The position numbers and the translations under genes were made by a program. A stretch of DNA of 64,000 bases from Rhodothermales bacterium (GTDB lineage: Bacteria > Bacteroidota > Rhodothermia > Rhodothermales > JAHQVL01), in assembly GCA_041391505.1 (NCBI GenBank), contig JAWKNW010000002.1:310001-374000 (forward strand), read 5' to 3'. Under the pieces are notes generated by a model. The model was not told the origin of the DNA. It made no database searches and saw nothing but the letters and a program-made list of their open reading frames with translations. This document shows, one piece after another, positions 16,854 through 26,195 of this stretch (position 1 is the stretch's first letter; each line of letters opens with the position of its first letter).

Positions 16854-17135
16854 ATGAAAGCGATCTGGAAAGACACCGTCGTCGCCGAAAGTGACGACAC
16901 CATCGTCATCGAGGGAAATCACTACTTCCCGCCCGACGCCATCCATTCGGAGTATTTCCGGATGAACCCGATGAAAACGATCTGCCCGTGGAAAGGCTCG
17001 GCCAGCTACTACAACCTCGTGGTCGCCGGCGAGACCAACGAAGGCGCCGCCTGGTACTACCCCGCCCCCAAAGACGCCGCCGCCGAAATCAAGGACTACG
17101 TGGCGTTCTGGAAGGGCGTGAAAGTGGAGGAGTGA
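16854..17135 (+). CDS. DUF427 domain protein
   Basis: A 93-residue soluble protein that is essentially one DUF427 domain. It starts MKAIWKDTVVAES, continues with VIEGNHYFPPDAI and then TICPWKGSASYYNL, where the conserved CPWKG box sits near residues 43-47, and ends in AAWYYPAP. DUF427 proteins are small beta-structured proteins of unproven function. It lies 112 bp after the membrane protein gene on the same strand and ends directly at the heptamer-repeat terminator. Confidence 0.9.
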   Translation: MKAIWKDTVVAESDDTIVIEGNHYFPPDAIHSEYFRMNPMKTICPWKGSASYYNLVVAGETNEGAAWYYPAPKDAAAEIKDYVAFWKGVKVEE

Positions 17136-17215
17136 GGGTTTAAGGTTTGAGGTTCAAGGTTCAAGGGGATGATCCACCCTTAAACCTTAAACCTTGAACC
17201 TCAAACCTCGAACCC
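17136..17215. terminator. Inverted heptamer-repeat array between convergent genes
   Basis: A long imperfect inverted repeat. The left arm (17136-17167) is built of GGTTTAA/GGTTTGA/GGTTCAA heptamers. The loop is ATGATCCA-like, and the right arm (17177-17215) is the reverse complement with one extra heptamer. It starts right after the DUF427 stop and ends at the stop of the convergent giant gene, so it probably terminates both transcripts. A homologous element lies at 26171-26253. Confidence 0.75.
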
Positions 17216-20200
17216 TACTTAACCAGCACCACCTTCCCGGTCTTCACGTAGCCGCCGGCCTGGAAGCGGATGATGTAGACGCCGGAGGCCAGGGCGCGGC
17301 CGCTTTCATCGCGGCCATCCCATTCCAGGCGCCAGTATCCCGCCGGCACCCGGATGCCGTCGATCAGGGTTCGGACGCGCTGCCCCGACACGCCGTACAC
17401 CTCCAGCTGGATCGAGGACGCCTCGGGCAGGGCGTATTCGATCGAGGCGATCGTCCGGAACGGGTTCGGGTAGATGGCGCCCAGCGCGTAGACTTCCGGC
17501 AGACCGCTGCCATCGCCCGCGATCGAGGCGAAGAGATCGAACGCGCCCTTCTGCTTGCTCGAGGCCGACCCCGGCACTTCCACGAACGACCCGCCGATCC
17601 CGAACTCGCCCTCGTTGAACACGCCGCCCCACTCGTTGGCCGTCACGGTGAGGTCGCCCGAAACGTACCCGCTGCCGATGCCGCTCACGATGGTGTTCAC
17701 GCCGGCGAGCGGCGTAACGACATCGGTCTCGAACTGCACCTCCACCAGCAGCCGGTCGTCGGGCGCCGGCGTGAAGGGGTAGTATTTCTTGTTGTTGTCG
17801 TACTGCCACTGCCCGTCGAAGTACTTCACGGCGATGAGGTGATCGGCGTTCCAGGCGCTGGGCGCGTTGGCGGCGAACCGGGTATGCACGCTCTCGCTCG
17901 AATACATGATGTAGCCCACGCCCCGGGCCGATTCCTGCGCGGCGACGCCCAGATTGAGCGAGCCGAGCGGGAGAGTGACCGAGGCCGTCGGGTCGCCGGC
18001 GTCCACCGTCCAGGTAAACGTATCCCCGTCCGAGGCGCCCTGCGGGTCGGCGACCGTCACCGTCACGTCGAAGGTGCCCACCGTCGTCACACTCCCGGCG
18101 ATCGAACCTGTCGACGCGTCAAGCGTCAGCCCCGGGGGCAACCCGATGGCGCTGAACGTCAGGGCATCGCCATCCGCATCCGTCGCCGACAGGGCGAGGC
18201 TGACATCGGCGCCGACGACGTGCGACTGGTCGGGGATCGACGCCAGCACCGGCGCCTGGTTGCCGCCGCCCGCGCCGGCGATCACAATCTGGGTGCCCGC
18301 CACGCCGAACTCACCCTCGTTGGGCTGTCCATCCCATATCTCGGGCGTGATGACGAGGTCGCCGCTCGCATAGCCGGCCTCGATACCCTGGATCGGCTCG
18401 GCGACGCCCACGAGGTGCGTCACCGTGTTCGCGCCAAAATCCACCGCCGCCACGAGGCGATCCGTGCCCCGCGGGGTAAAGGGCACCAGCGCGTACTTGT
18501 TGCGGTCGGCCTTCCACGCGCCGGCTTCGTAGACGACGGCGATCAGGTGGTCGGCGTTGCCGCTGCTCGGCGGCGTGGCCGCGAACCGGGTGTGGACGCT
18601 TTCCTCGGAATACATCACATAGCCCCCGCCGGTGCGCGTGTCGTGCGCGGCGATGCCCATGTTCAGGTTGCCCAGGGCGATCGCGACCGGCTCGGTGGGC
18701 GGCTCCACCGGATCCTGCGTGCTCACGAAGAGCCCGTAGCCGCTGCACTGCGCCGAGAAGATGTCGAGGTTTCCGTCGTTGTTCACGTCGACCAGCGCGA
18801 AATCGAACATATTCACGTTCCAGGGCTTCGTCGCCGCGCCGTACGGGTCGATGAACCGGCCGCTGGCCTGATCCTCATTTTCCAGGATAACAAACGAACG
18901 GAGGCTGCCCGCTCCTGGCGCGCACGGGGGGAACGAGGTATCCACGTCCGCGACGCCGATGTCGAGGTCTCCGTCCCCGTCGAGGTCGCCGGTGCGCAGG
19001 TTCGCGCCATGGCCGGCGGTACGCGCCCACGGCGTCGCCGTCTGGCTGAAGCTCGCGCCGGCATTGACCGTGACGCCGGTCGACAGGTTCACATAGTCGG
19101 CTTCGTCATCGACGACATAGACGTCATAGCCGCCGTTGTTGTCGAAATCGCCGATGGCGTACATGTAGGCGAGGGTCGACGGGATGGTGGACCAGTTGGT
19201 GAACTGCCCGCCGCCCTCGTTGTAGAGGATGAAGATGCCGTCGTCGCCCCACGGCTGGGCGGCGTGTTCGGCGGACAGCTTCACGATGTCGTTGTCGCCG
19301 TCCTTGTCGAAGTCGATGATGGTCGCCTGCACCCCGAAGGCCGCGTTGAGCAGGTCGCCGAGGCGGTCGGCCCCTTCATCCGCGAAGTGGCCGGCGCCGT
19401 CGTTGATCAGCAGGACGTCCTGCGTCGTGCCGTCCATGACGTAGTTGGCGAAATAGAGATCGGGCGCGCCGTCGCCGTTGATGTCGCCGGCGGCGACGCC
19501 GCAGTACTGGATGGCGCCGGCGTTGAGCGTCGGGAGCCGGAGGGTGGACTCATCCGCCAGGCCGAGCCAGTTCCCCGCCGCGTCGAGCCCGAGGTTGCGG
19601 TAGTACACCGGCTGATCGCCGAAGGTGTTGGCGATGATCACGTCATCCCACCCGTCGCCGTCGAGGTCCTCGATGAGCGCGTCGCGGGCGATCGTCGGGC
19701 GGGCGGCAAAGCCCGGGGCGTAGGTGGTCGTGCGGTCGACGAGCGTGCCGGCCTCATTCATGAGCAGGAGATCGGTTTTGGCGACGGTCTCCATGAACGG
19801 CGCCTTGCGGACGACGATGATATCGTCCCAGCCGTCCTTGTTCAGGTCGCCCACCGCCACGTCCTTCTCTTCGCTGTCCGTCGCCGGCACCGACGTGATG
19901 TCGAGCCGGATGGACGAGTCGTCGGTAAAGTCGATCCACGTGCCGCGGGCGGCGTCGATCGTCCAGGTGAAGGTGGTGGACGAAGCGGCTTCACCATCGG
20001 AGGCGGTGACGGTCACCATCGTCGCGCCGGCCGAACCGGCCACGAGTCCGCCCCCGATCTGGCCGGTGCTCGCATTGAGCGTGACGCCGGCCGGCAACCC
20101 TTCGGCGCTGAACGTGATGGGGTCGCCGTCAGGGTCCGTGGCGCTCAGCGCCAGCGCAACCGCCTCGCCCTCGGCGCCCGACTGGTCCGCCACGCCGGCG

Positions 20201-23200
20201 ATCGTCGGCGCCTGATTCGAGAGGGCGTTCAGGTACAGCTTCGCATCGGGAATCGGCTGTTTCGTCAGGGACGGGCCGGCGTACTGGACCACGAGGCTCT
20301 CCGCCCCGCCTTTCTCGAAGAATGTGACCTCGATGGGGTGGAAGCCGGCGGCCAGGTTGACGACGCCCGACTTCTCGGCGGCCCCGTGCAGGCCGTCGTT
20401 ATCCACCACGAGCGCACCGTCGATCCAGAGGCGGCTGCCGTCGTCCGACGTCGTATAGAAGGTGTAATCGCCGGCCGTCTCGATCTGCAGGTACCCCCGG
20501 TGCCGGAAGCCGAAGAAGTCGTTCTGCTCCCTGGGCGACAGCGCAAAATTGGTCATCCGGCCGGTGCGCACCGCATGGAGCGCGTCGAAGTCCGGCAGGA
20601 AATCCCAGGTCCCTTCCACATAGTCATACGCGACGCCCGGCTGCAGCACGCCGCCGTCGAGCACCGTCCAGACGAACGATACGACCGTCTCGGCCTCGCC
20701 GTCGCTGACGGTCACGTACACGGTATGATCGCCCGCCTCATCGTCCGCGATGGTGCCGGCGATGACGCCCGTCGACGCGCCGATCGCGAGGCCGCCGGGG
20801 AGGCCGGCGGCGGCATACGTCAGCGCCGCGCCCTCGGGGTCCGACGCCGCGATGGCCAGGTCGATCGCGGCGCCTTCGACATGCGTCATCGCGCCGGGGT
20901 TTTCGACCAGCGGTTCGCCGAGGTACGGCGACAGAAAGGCGCCCTGGATGACCTCGACCGAGCCGCCCGGGATTTGCCACGCGACGGCCAGGTTGTCGAG
21001 CCCGGCGCCTTCTTTCTGCAACGCCTCGATGTAATACCGCTGGCCGGCCACGAGCGCGATCGTCGCGGATTGCTGTTCGGGGAATTTGGTCCACTCCGTA
21101 TCCGTCGACCATCCCGGAACGGTGGCGATCAGCGCCGCGCCGGCGGGGTTCTCGTCGGTGCTGAGCCAGAGTTCGCCGTTGTCGTCGGACGCGATCCAGA
21201 AGGTATAGTCTCCGGTGACGGGCGGGTAGATGTAGCCGCGCATCCGGGTGCCGTAGTTGTCGGCCCAGTCGGACGGGGCGAAGAAGCTGGGCAGGAAGTC
21301 GCTGCCGGCGGGATTGTCGGGATAGTTGCCGTTGCCGGTGAGCGCGGTGATGGCGGTGCCAGTAATCCCCGTCCACCATTCCCGGAGGATGGTACCGGTG
21401 GCGCCCGAGGTGACGACCCAGTCGAACGAGATCGTGACGCTGCCGACGGCGTCGCTGACCGAGACCGTGACTTCGCTGACGCCCTCGCTGCCTTCCGGCG
21501 GGGTGCCGGTGATGACGCCGGCGCCGTTGATCGACAGTCCGGCCGGTAGCCCAGTCGCGACAAAGGTCAGCGCATCGCCGTCTGGGTCAGTGGCGTCGAG
21601 CGCGAGCGACACGGGCTGCCCGACCGGAGAAACCTGCGTACCCGGATTCACGACGTCGGGCGCGCCTTCGGTGCTCACCTGGATCACGGCCGCCTCGGAA
21701 GGCACGCCGCTCGCGTCCAGCGCGAACAGCATCCAGTAGCCGGGCGTGAGCACATTCTGGTTGGGATGAGCCGTCATCTGGTAGTTGCCGCCGCCCAGGT
21801 CGGTGTGGGCGACGTTCAGGAACCGGACGTCGCTGTTGACGGCATGCGTCGCGCTCGACATCTTGATGAAGCTGAACGAGGCGACGCCGGCCGAGGCCGT
21901 CACGGTGAACGTGGCGCCGTTGCGCACCGACACCGGCGCCGAGGAGATGGAAGGCCGGACGGCGAGCGAGCCGTCGGCGGCGAAGAGATAGCCGGGCGAA
22001 TAGATCTGCGCGTCCTGGTGGTTGGCGGCGCAGCCGGCGCCGCAAAGACCGCCCCCGCCCACGAGCACGCGGGCATCCGGCAGCAGGAGCGCGAACGAGT
22101 GGTAGTTGCGCGGCACGGCCATGTCCACCACCGGGCGCCATGCTTCGGTCTGGGGATTCCAGATCTCCGGCGTCAGGATGGTGCCGTCGTCGCTGAACTT
22201 GGTGCCGGACGTATTGCCGCCCACCACGAACACCTCGCCGTTCGGAAGCACCATGCCGCTGTGAAACTTGCGGGCATAGGCCATCGGAGCAATGTTTTTT
22301 ACGTTGGGCGTGTCGCCGTTGATGTCGATCGTCACGGCGAGGTTGGTGCTCGCGAGGTTTCCGCCGCTGATGGCGCCGCCGGCGACGAGAAGTTTGCCCT
22401 CGTCATACATGATCGTGGTGCCGTGTTTCGGGTACCAGGCATCCAGCGTGACGCCCGCAGGGCGAATCGAGCCCGTGCCGGCGGCGTTGATGTAGTGCAT
22501 CTCGGGCGTCGGGCCGGAATGAAACACGTCGCCGTCCGGGGCGACGTGGAGCAGCGGCCACCAGTTCTGCTCGTAGTGTCCGGTGTAGTTGAGGATCGGC
22601 CCGTTGAGGTCCACGCCGGTGAGCTTCCGCCATCCGCCGGCTTCGTTCCAGACTTCCGGGTTGGCGCCGCCGCCGCTGCCCACCGCCGTCATCACCTCGC
22701 CGCTGGCGAGGGCCACGGTCGTGGGGTACCAGCGTCCATTGTTCATCGGCTGGACCGTCGTCCAGGTGTTCGTCTCGAAATCGAAATAGCTGGTCGTGGC
22801 CACCGTGTTGCGGCCGCCGTTGACGAACACGCGGCCGTCTTCCAGCATCACCTGGTGCGCGCAGAACATGTCGTGCGACGTGTGCGGAACGAGCTGAAAC
22901 GCCCCCGTCTTCGGGTCCCACGCCGCCGCGAACGTGTACTCGGGGCCGACCGGGAAGGCGTCGACCTGATTCGAGGCCCAGGTGAGGATGCGTCCGTCGG
23001 GCAGGTTGGCCACCGAGACCGGGATATGCGGCCACTCGAGCACGGGCCCCCATTCGCCGAGCGCACTCAACTCGTTCGCCGCCGCGACGCGGAGCGCGCC
23101 GGGATCGACTTCAAAAGCCGGGTAGGCCTGGGCGCGTTCCGCCCAGTATCCATCGCTTTCGGCATGCTCGACCGATGTTTCCTGCGCGTACGCGCGGGGA

Positions 23201-23277
23201 CCCACGAATCCTGCCAACAACAACAAAAGCCCAACGCGCGTGAGCAGGCGCGTACGAATAGCCCGTGCAGATACCAT
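17215..23277 (-). CDS. T9SS-exported galactose oxidase-like copper radical oxidase, multidomain
   Basis: A 2020-residue secreted protein. The signal peptide (to ~AYAQ31) is followed by a Kelch propeller and C-terminal early-set domain (to ~535) very like galactose/glyoxal oxidase. The copper and radical residues appear conserved: DMFC139, GRWY184, NYH392-393 and THAV with His478, plus a GGGGLCG block. Then come an Ig-like domain, a PA14-like domain (~628-775), an Ig-like domain, a second PA14-like domain (~880-1005), an Ig-like domain, FG-GAP/VCBS-type calcium-loop repeats (~1125-1490), and two copies of an unrecognised ~130-residue module around another Ig-like domain. The last ~80 residues are a T9SS type A sorting domain (YPNPFRTIASIEYAL, then GVYIIRF). 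The start at 23277 gives the best signal peptide. It probably oxidises primary alcohols or aldehydes of carbohydrate at the cell surface; the substrate is unknown. Confidence 0.9.
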   Translation of the reverse strand: MVSARAIRTRLLTRVGLLLLLAGFVGPRAYAQETSVEHAESDGYWAERAQAYPAFEVDPGALRVAAANELSALGEWGPVLEWPHIPVSVANLPDGRILTWASNQVDAFPVGPEYTFAAAWDPKTGAFQLVPHTSHDMFCAHQVMLEDGRVFVNGGRNTVATTSYFDFETNTWTTVQPMNNGRWYPTTVALASGEVMTAVGSGGGANPEVWNEAGGWRKLTGVDLNGPILNYTGHYEQNWWPLLHVAPDGDVFHSGPTPEMHYINAAGTGSIRPAGVTLDAWYPKHGTTIMYDEGKLLVAGGAISGGNLASTNLAVTIDINGDTPNVKNIAPMAYARKFHSGMVLPNGEVFVVGGNTSGTKFSDDGTILTPEIWNPQTEAWRPVVDMAVPRNYHSFALLLPDARVLVGGGGLCGAGCAANHQDAQIYSPGYLFAADGSLAVRPSISSAPVSVRNGATFTVTASAGVASFSFIKMSSATHAVNSDVRFLNVAHTDLGGGNYQMTAHPNQNVLTPGYWMLFALDASGVPSEAAVIQVSTEGAPDVVNPGTQVSPVGQPVSLALDATDPDGDALTFVATGLPAGLSINGAGVITGTPPEGSEGVSEVTVSVSDAVGSVTISFDWVVTSGATGTILREWWTGITGTAITALTGNGNYPDNPAGSDFLPSFFAPSDWADNYGTRMRGYIYPPVTGDYTFWIASDDNGELWLSTDENPAGAALIATVPGWSTDTEWTKFPEQQSATIALVAGQRYYIEALQKEGAGLDNLAVAWQIPGGSVEVIQGAFLSPYLGEPLVENPGAMTHVEGAAIDLAIAASDPEGAALTYAAAGLPGGLAIGASTGVIAGTIADDEAGDHTVYVTVSDGEAETVVSFVWTVLDGGVLQPGVAYDYVEGTWDFLPDFDALHAVRTGRMTNFALSPREQNDFFGFRHRGYLQIETAGDYTFYTTSDDGSRLWIDGALVVDNDGLHGAAEKSGVVNLAAGFHPIEVTFFEKGGAESLVVQYAGPSLTKQPIPDAKLYLNALSNQAPTIAGVADQSGAEGEAVALALSATDPDGDPITFSAEGLPAGVTLNASTGQIGGGLVAGSAGATMVTVTASDGEAASSTTFTWTIDAARGTWIDFTDDSSIRLDITSVPATDSEEKDVAVGDLNKDGWDDIIVVRKAPFMETVAKTDLLLMNEAGTLVDRTTTYAPGFAARPTIARDALIEDLDGDGWDDVIIANTFGDQPVYYRNLGLDAAGNWLGLADESTLRLPTLNAGAIQYCGVAAGDINGDGAPDLYFANYVMDGTTQDVLLINDGAGHFADEGADRLGDLLNAAFGVQATIIDFDKDGDNDIVKLSAEHAAQPWGDDGIFILYNEGGGQFTNWSTIPSTLAYMYAIGDFDNNGGYDVYVVDDEADYVNLSTGVTVNAGASFSQTATPWARTAGHGANLRTGDLDGDGDLDIGVADVDTSFPPCAPGAGSLRSFVILENEDQASGRFIDPYGAATKPWNVNMFDFALVDVNNDGNLDIFSAQCSGYGLFVSTQDPVEPPTEPVAIALGNLNMGIAAHDTRTGGGYVMYSEESVHTRFAATPPSSGNADHLIAVVYEAGAWKADRNKYALVPFTPRGTDRLVAAVDFGANTVTHLVGVAEPIQGIEAGYASGDLVITPEIWDGQPNEGEFGVAGTQIVIAGAGGGNQAPVLASIPDQSHVVGADVSLALSATDADGDALTFSAIGLPPGLTLDASTGSIAGSVTTVGTFDVTVTVADPQGASDGDTFTWTVDAGDPTASVTLPLGSLNLGVAAQESARGVGYIMYSSESVHTRFAANAPSAWNADHLIAVKYFDGQWQYDNNKKYYPFTPAPDDRLLVEVQFETDVVTPLAGVNTIVSGIGSGYVSGDLTVTANEWGGVFNEGEFGIGGSFVEVPGSASSKQKGAFDLFASIAGDGSGLPEVYALGAIYPNPFRTIASIEYALPEASSIQLEVYGVSGQRVRTLIDGIRVPAGYWRLEWDGRDESGRALASGVYIIRFQAGGYVKTGKVVLVK

Positions 23278-23520
23278 ATGAAAAACCAGACAGACGTTCC
23301 TTGAATGCAACAGAAGGAAGTCACGCGCAGCGAAGCCGGTCCAGAAAGAGTGGGTACTCGGGACGAGCGCAACCGGCGAGGGAAAGCGATGCGTGTGCGT
23401 GGGGATGAGCAAAATCTAACGAGACGCGCTGGAACACCGAATCCACTTATGGGTGCGTCTGATCTAGCGAAATGGCGCAAGTACGACCGCCCCTATGCTC
23501 CTTTCCCCTTCTCCGGCCCC

Positions 23521-24252
23521 ATGATGCGAATCGCAACGACGCTGGCGCTCGCCATGCTGCTCGCCGGCTGCGCCACCCTGCGGCACAGGAAGCCGTCGAT
23601 GCCTCTCGATTTCGTGCGCATTCCCGCCGGCGAATTCCGGATGGGCGATATCTTCGAGGGAGAGAACGAGGACGCCATCCCGGTGCATACCGTGGCTGTC
23701 GACGCCTTCGAGCTGGCACGGGTGGAGACGACCTACGCGCAGTACGACGCGTTCGCAGCGGCCACGGATCGGCCGCTGCCTGACGACGCCGGCTACGGCC
23801 GGGGCCTCCGCGCCGTGGTGAATGTGTCGTGGTACGATGCGCGCGATTTCTGCGCCTACTACGGCTACCGATTGCCCACGGAAGCCGAGTGGGAATACGC
23901 GGCCCGCGGCGGCGGCCTGCCCCGGCGCTTCGCCGGCGCGGACAGCGTCGACGGCGTCGGCCGGTGGCTCAAGAATAGCGTGATGCATTCGTTTCCCGCC
24001 GGCTCCAAGATGCCCAACGAACTCGGCCTGCTCGACATGAGCGGCAATGTGTACGAATGGATCGGCGCCTACTACGAGGCGTACCCCGACTCCGGCCAAT
24101 CGCCCGTTTTCAAGGACCTCGACCAGTTCGCCATGCGCATCCTCCGGGGGGGCAGCTTCAAGTCGGAAGCCCGGCTCACCCAGACGTTCTGGCGGTCGGG
24201 CACCCTGGCCGATGTGACGTCCGACAACATTGGTTTTCGCTGCGCCCGCTGA
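23521..24252 (+). CDS. FGE/sulfatase-modifying-factor-like lipoprotein lacking catalytic cysteines
   Basis: A 243-residue lipoprotein. The lipobox is LLAGC near residue 17. The rest is a formylglycine-generating-enzyme-type fold: FVRIPAGEFRMGD, NVSWYDARDFCAYYG, YRLPTEAEWEYAARGGG, LLDMSGNVYEW and the terminal GGSF to GFRCAR block. Between RGGSF and GFRC, where true FGE has its two copper-binding cysteines, there is none (FKSEARLTQTFWRSG). Catalysis of cysteine-to-formylglycine conversion is therefore unlikely, despite the two Cys-type sulfatases in this window. It may be a structural or binding protein, as with GldJ/GldK. The ATPase gene follows after 20 bp. Confidence 0.85.
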   Translation: MMRIATTLALAMLLAGCATLRHRKPSMPLDFVRIPAGEFRMGDIFEGENEDAIPVHTVAVDAFELARVETTYAQYDAFAAATDRPLPDDAGYGRGLRAVVNVSWYDARDFCAYYGYRLPTEAEWEYAARGGGLPRRFAGADSVDGVGRWLKNSVMHSFPAGSKMPNELGLLDMSGNVYEWIGAYYEAYPDSGQSPVFKDLDQFAMRILRGGSFKSEARLTQTFWRSGTLADVTSDNIGFRCAR

Positions 24253-24272
24253 GCGCGACATCCACCGAGCTC

Positions 24273-26195
24273 ATGTCCCATCGCAGACTCGAAATCGTCC
24301 TCACGGTTGCCGCCTTCCTCACGATGATCGCCGGCCTCGTGGGCGACTGGCAGGGCGCCCATCCTCGCTTCGTCCTCTCGATGTACGTCATCGCGTACAT
24401 CGCCGGCGGATACATGGGGTTGACGAGTGCGATCGAAGGGCTGCGGGAATTCACCATCGACATCGATCTGCTCATGGTGCTGGCCGCCCTCGGGGCCGCC
24501 CTCGTGGGCGCGCCGTTCGAGGGGGCCATGCTGCTCTTCCTCTTCTCCCTCTCGAACACCCTACAGCATTTTGCTATCGACCGCAGCCGCAACGCCATCC
24601 AGGAGCTGATGAAGCTCAACCCGCAGCAGGCCCGGGTGCAGCGCGAGGGCGCCTGGGTGCAGGTGGATGCGGAAGCGGTGCGCATTGGCGAGCTGGTGCA
24701 GGTGCGCCCCGGCGACCTGGTGCCGCTGGACGGCGAGGTGGTGGCCGGCGAGAGCCGGGTGGACCAGTCGTCGCTCACGGGTGAATCGGTCCCCATCCCC
24801 AAAAAAGCCGGCGACCCGGTGTTCGGCGGCACGTTCAACGAAAACGGCGCGCTCGACATCCGGGTCACGCGGCGGGCGGCCGACTCGACCATCGCCCGGC
24901 TCATCCAGCTGGTGGAAGTGGCCCAGAGCGAAAAAGCGGAAACGCAGCGCTTTATCGATACGGCCGAGCAGTATTACGCGATCGGCGTCATCCTCTTTAC
25001 AGGCCTCGCGATCGCCGTCCCGTATTTCCTCCTGGGCGAGGCGTTCGACCCGGCCTTTTACCGCGCCATGACGCTCATGGTCGCGGCCTCGCCGTGCGCC
25101 CTCGTCATCAGCACCCCTGCTACCATCCTCTCGGCCATCGGCAACGGCGCGCGTCGTGGCGTGCTGTTCAAGGGGGGCGTGTACATCGAACAGGGAGCCG
25201 ACATCAAGGCGATCGCCTTCGACAAGACCGGGACGCTCACCATCGGCCGGCGTACCGTGACGGATATCGAGCTGCTTCCTGGCACGAACGGCGCCTGGCA
25301 GGGCGGCGAGGACGAGTTGCTGGCCATGGCCGCCGCGCTCCAGTCCCGCTCCGAACACTCTCTGGCCAATGCGACCGTCGATGCCGCGCGACAGCGCCAG
25401 CTGGCCGTGGCGGACGCGGAGACCTTCGAAGCCGTGGCCGGCCTGGGGGTGCGCGGTCGCGTCGACGGACGATCGGTCCGCATCGGCAACGCCCGCTTTT
25501 TCCCGAACGCCGGCGGCGACGAACGGGCCGCCGCCCTGACCGCGCTCGCCCGGCTCGAAGCCGAAGGGAAAACGAGCGTGCTCGTATCCGCCGGGCAGGA
25601 TGAAGCCTCCGAGCGCCTCGTCGGCGTCATCGCCTTCGCCGACGCCCTGCGCCCCGAAGCGGCGAACGCCGTCAAAGCGCTCAAACGACTCGGCATCGCG
25701 CATATCGCCATGATCACGGGCGACAATCAGGCCGTCGCCGAGGCCATCGGGCGCGAAGCCGGCGTCGACGCCGTCTATGCCAGCCAGCTGCCCGAGGAAA
25801 AAATGCAGGTGCTCGACCGGCTCCATGAAACGTATGGGGCCGTCGCGATGGTGGGCGACGGCGTCAACGACGCGCCGGCGCTCGCCAAGGCGTCGATGGG
25901 CATCGCGATGGGCGCCATCGGCACCGACGTCGCCCTGGAGACCGCCGACGTCGTGCTCATGGGCGACGACCTCATGCTGCTCCCCTACCTCGTGGAACTG
26001 AGCCGGAAGGCGCGCCAAACGCTCTACGTCAACCTGGGCTTCGCGCTCTTCATGATCATCGTGATGATCATCTCGATCCTCACCATCGAACTTCCCCTCC
26101 CCCTCGCCGTGATCGGCCACGAAGGCAGCACCGTGCTCGTTTCGCTCAACGGGCTCCGGCTGCTGGCGTTCAAGGGTTCAAGGTTTGAGGTTTAG
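24273..26195 (+). CDS. P1B-4-type heavy metal-transporting ATPase
   Basis: A 640-residue P-type ATPase with no N-terminal metal-binding domain. Motifs: TGES 169-172 (actuator), SPC 273-275 in a membrane helix, phosphorylation site DKTGT 317-321, GDGVND in the hinge, and HEGST 616-620 in the last helix. SPC together with HEG(G/S)T is the signature of the P1B-4 group (CoaT/CtpD/PfeT), which exports Co(II), Fe(II) or sometimes Zn(II), rather than the CPC-type Cu or Zn/Cd pumps. The last eight or so residues and the stop codon are encoded by the start of a heptamer repeat array (26171 onward). Confidence 0.9.
   Translation: MSHRRLEIVLTVAAFLTMIAGLVGDWQGAHPRFVLSMYVIAYIAGGYMGLTSAIEGLREFTIDIDLLMVLAALGAALVGAPFEGAMLLFLFSLSNTLQHFAIDRSRNAIQELMKLNPQQARVQREGAWVQVDAEAVRIGELVQVRPGDLVPLDGEVVAGESRVDQSSLTGESVPIPKKAGDPVFGGTFNENGALDIRVTRRAADSTIARLIQLVEVAQSEKAETQRFIDTAEQYYAIGVILFTGLAIAVPYFLLGEAFDPAFYRAMTLMVAASPCALVISTPATILSAIGNGARRGVLFKGGVYIEQGADIKAIAFDKTGTLTIGRRTVTDIELLPGTNGAWQGGEDELLAMAAALQSRSEHSLANATVDAARQRQLAVADAETFEAVAGLGVRGRVDGRSVRIGNARFFPNAGGDERAAALTALARLEAEGKTSVLVSAGQDEASERLVGVIAFADALRPEAANAVKALKRLGIAHIAMITGDNQAVAEAIGREAGVDAVYASQLPEEKMQVLDRLHETYGAVAMVGDGVNDAPALAKASMGIAMGAIGTDVALETADVVLMGDDLMLLPYLVELSRKARQTLYVNLGFALFMIIVMIISILTIELPLPLAVIGHEGSTVLVSLNGLRLLAFKGSRFEV

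Noticed and set aside
17194..21549. Very long open frame on the plus strand opposite the giant oxidase
   Set aside because: It is fully antisense to a gene with clear domains, has no recognisable motifs and a composition typical of the complement of GC-rich coding DNA.
23521..24252. Functional formylglycine-generating enzyme for the sulfatases
   Set aside because: The catalytic cysteine segment contains no cysteine, and the protein is an exported lipoprotein.
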